Source of the DNA: CAYNDL01 sp964396115
Lineage (GTDB): Bacteria; Patescibacteriota; Andersenbacteria; UBA10190; CAIZMI01
Assembly (NCBI GenBank): GCA_964396115.1
Contig: CAYNDL010000024.1
Location: 1-13,159, forward strand
Length of the DNA: 13,159 nt
Reading direction: 5' to 3'
Shown: in pieces, positions 13,147 to 13,159 of the stretch
Layout: the number at the start of each line of letters is the position of its first letter
How positions within the stretch are numbered: position 1 is the first letter of the stretch
Notes under the pieces: model-generated
Databases searched by the model: none
The model's input: only the letters and a program-made list of their open reading frames with translations
What the model was told of the DNA's origin: nothing
Program-made: the position numbers and the translations under genes

Positions 13147-13159
13147 ATGAAACCAGTTT
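13147..13159 (+). CDS. Start of a downstream gene (cut by window end)
   Basis: An ATG 16 nt after the DUF4430 stop begins a frame reading MKPV before the window ends. No terminator lies between, so it would be in the same B12-controlled transcript. Only four codons are visible; a transporter membrane component is what the context predicts, not what the sequence shows. Confidence 0.3.

Noticed and set aside
1..13159. CRISPR array, insertion sequence or tRNA genes
   Set aside because: I found no regularly spaced repeats, no transposase-like protein with terminal inverted repeats, and no cloverleaf sequence.

Overview
This window looks like a piece of a candidate phyla radiation (Patescibacteria) genome, or a similar small-genome bacterium. 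The reasons are the gene families (a two-domain ThyX-like protein, a SIMPL protein, a TrmB-family regulator, a DUF2079 membrane protein, a short DUF4430 protein), the near absence of Shine-Dalgarno sites, and several start codons sitting just after a TATAAT box. TGA is used as an ordinary stop. The phylum assignment is inference; no rRNA or ribosomal protein gene is present to settle it.

Layout. Positions 1-770 hold no credible protein gene. A good promoter (94-121) is followed by a GC-rich, densely paired segment ending at a strong bidirectional terminator (733-765). I read this as one large structured non-coding RNA of about 635 nt that I cannot assign to a class. From 783 to 3634 three genes lie on the minus strand: a two-domain ThyX-like protein, then a small two-helix membrane protein, then a TrmB-type regulator with a palindromic operator candidate over its promoter.

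From 3776 to 10643 a plus-strand cluster reads SIMPL protein, GT-B glycosyltransferase, GT-C-like multi-spanning protein, polysaccharide flippase, anchored protein of unknown function, small four-helix membrane protein. The last five are joined by gaps of 9 bp or by ATGA overlaps and look like one operon for building and exporting a cell-surface glycan. A 48-residue single-helix protein with its own promoter follows at 10677.

A DUF2079 membrane protein lies on the minus strand (10997-12499). Divergent from it, at 12551-12645, is a compact cobalamin riboswitch, resembling class II, that leads into a membrane-anchored DUF4430 (transcobalamin C-terminal-like) protein. This points to a B12-controlled B12-capture system, probably continuing beyond the right edge, where another reading frame begins at 13147.

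The two most interesting items are the unclassified RNA at the left end and the riboswitch/DUF4430 unit at the right end.
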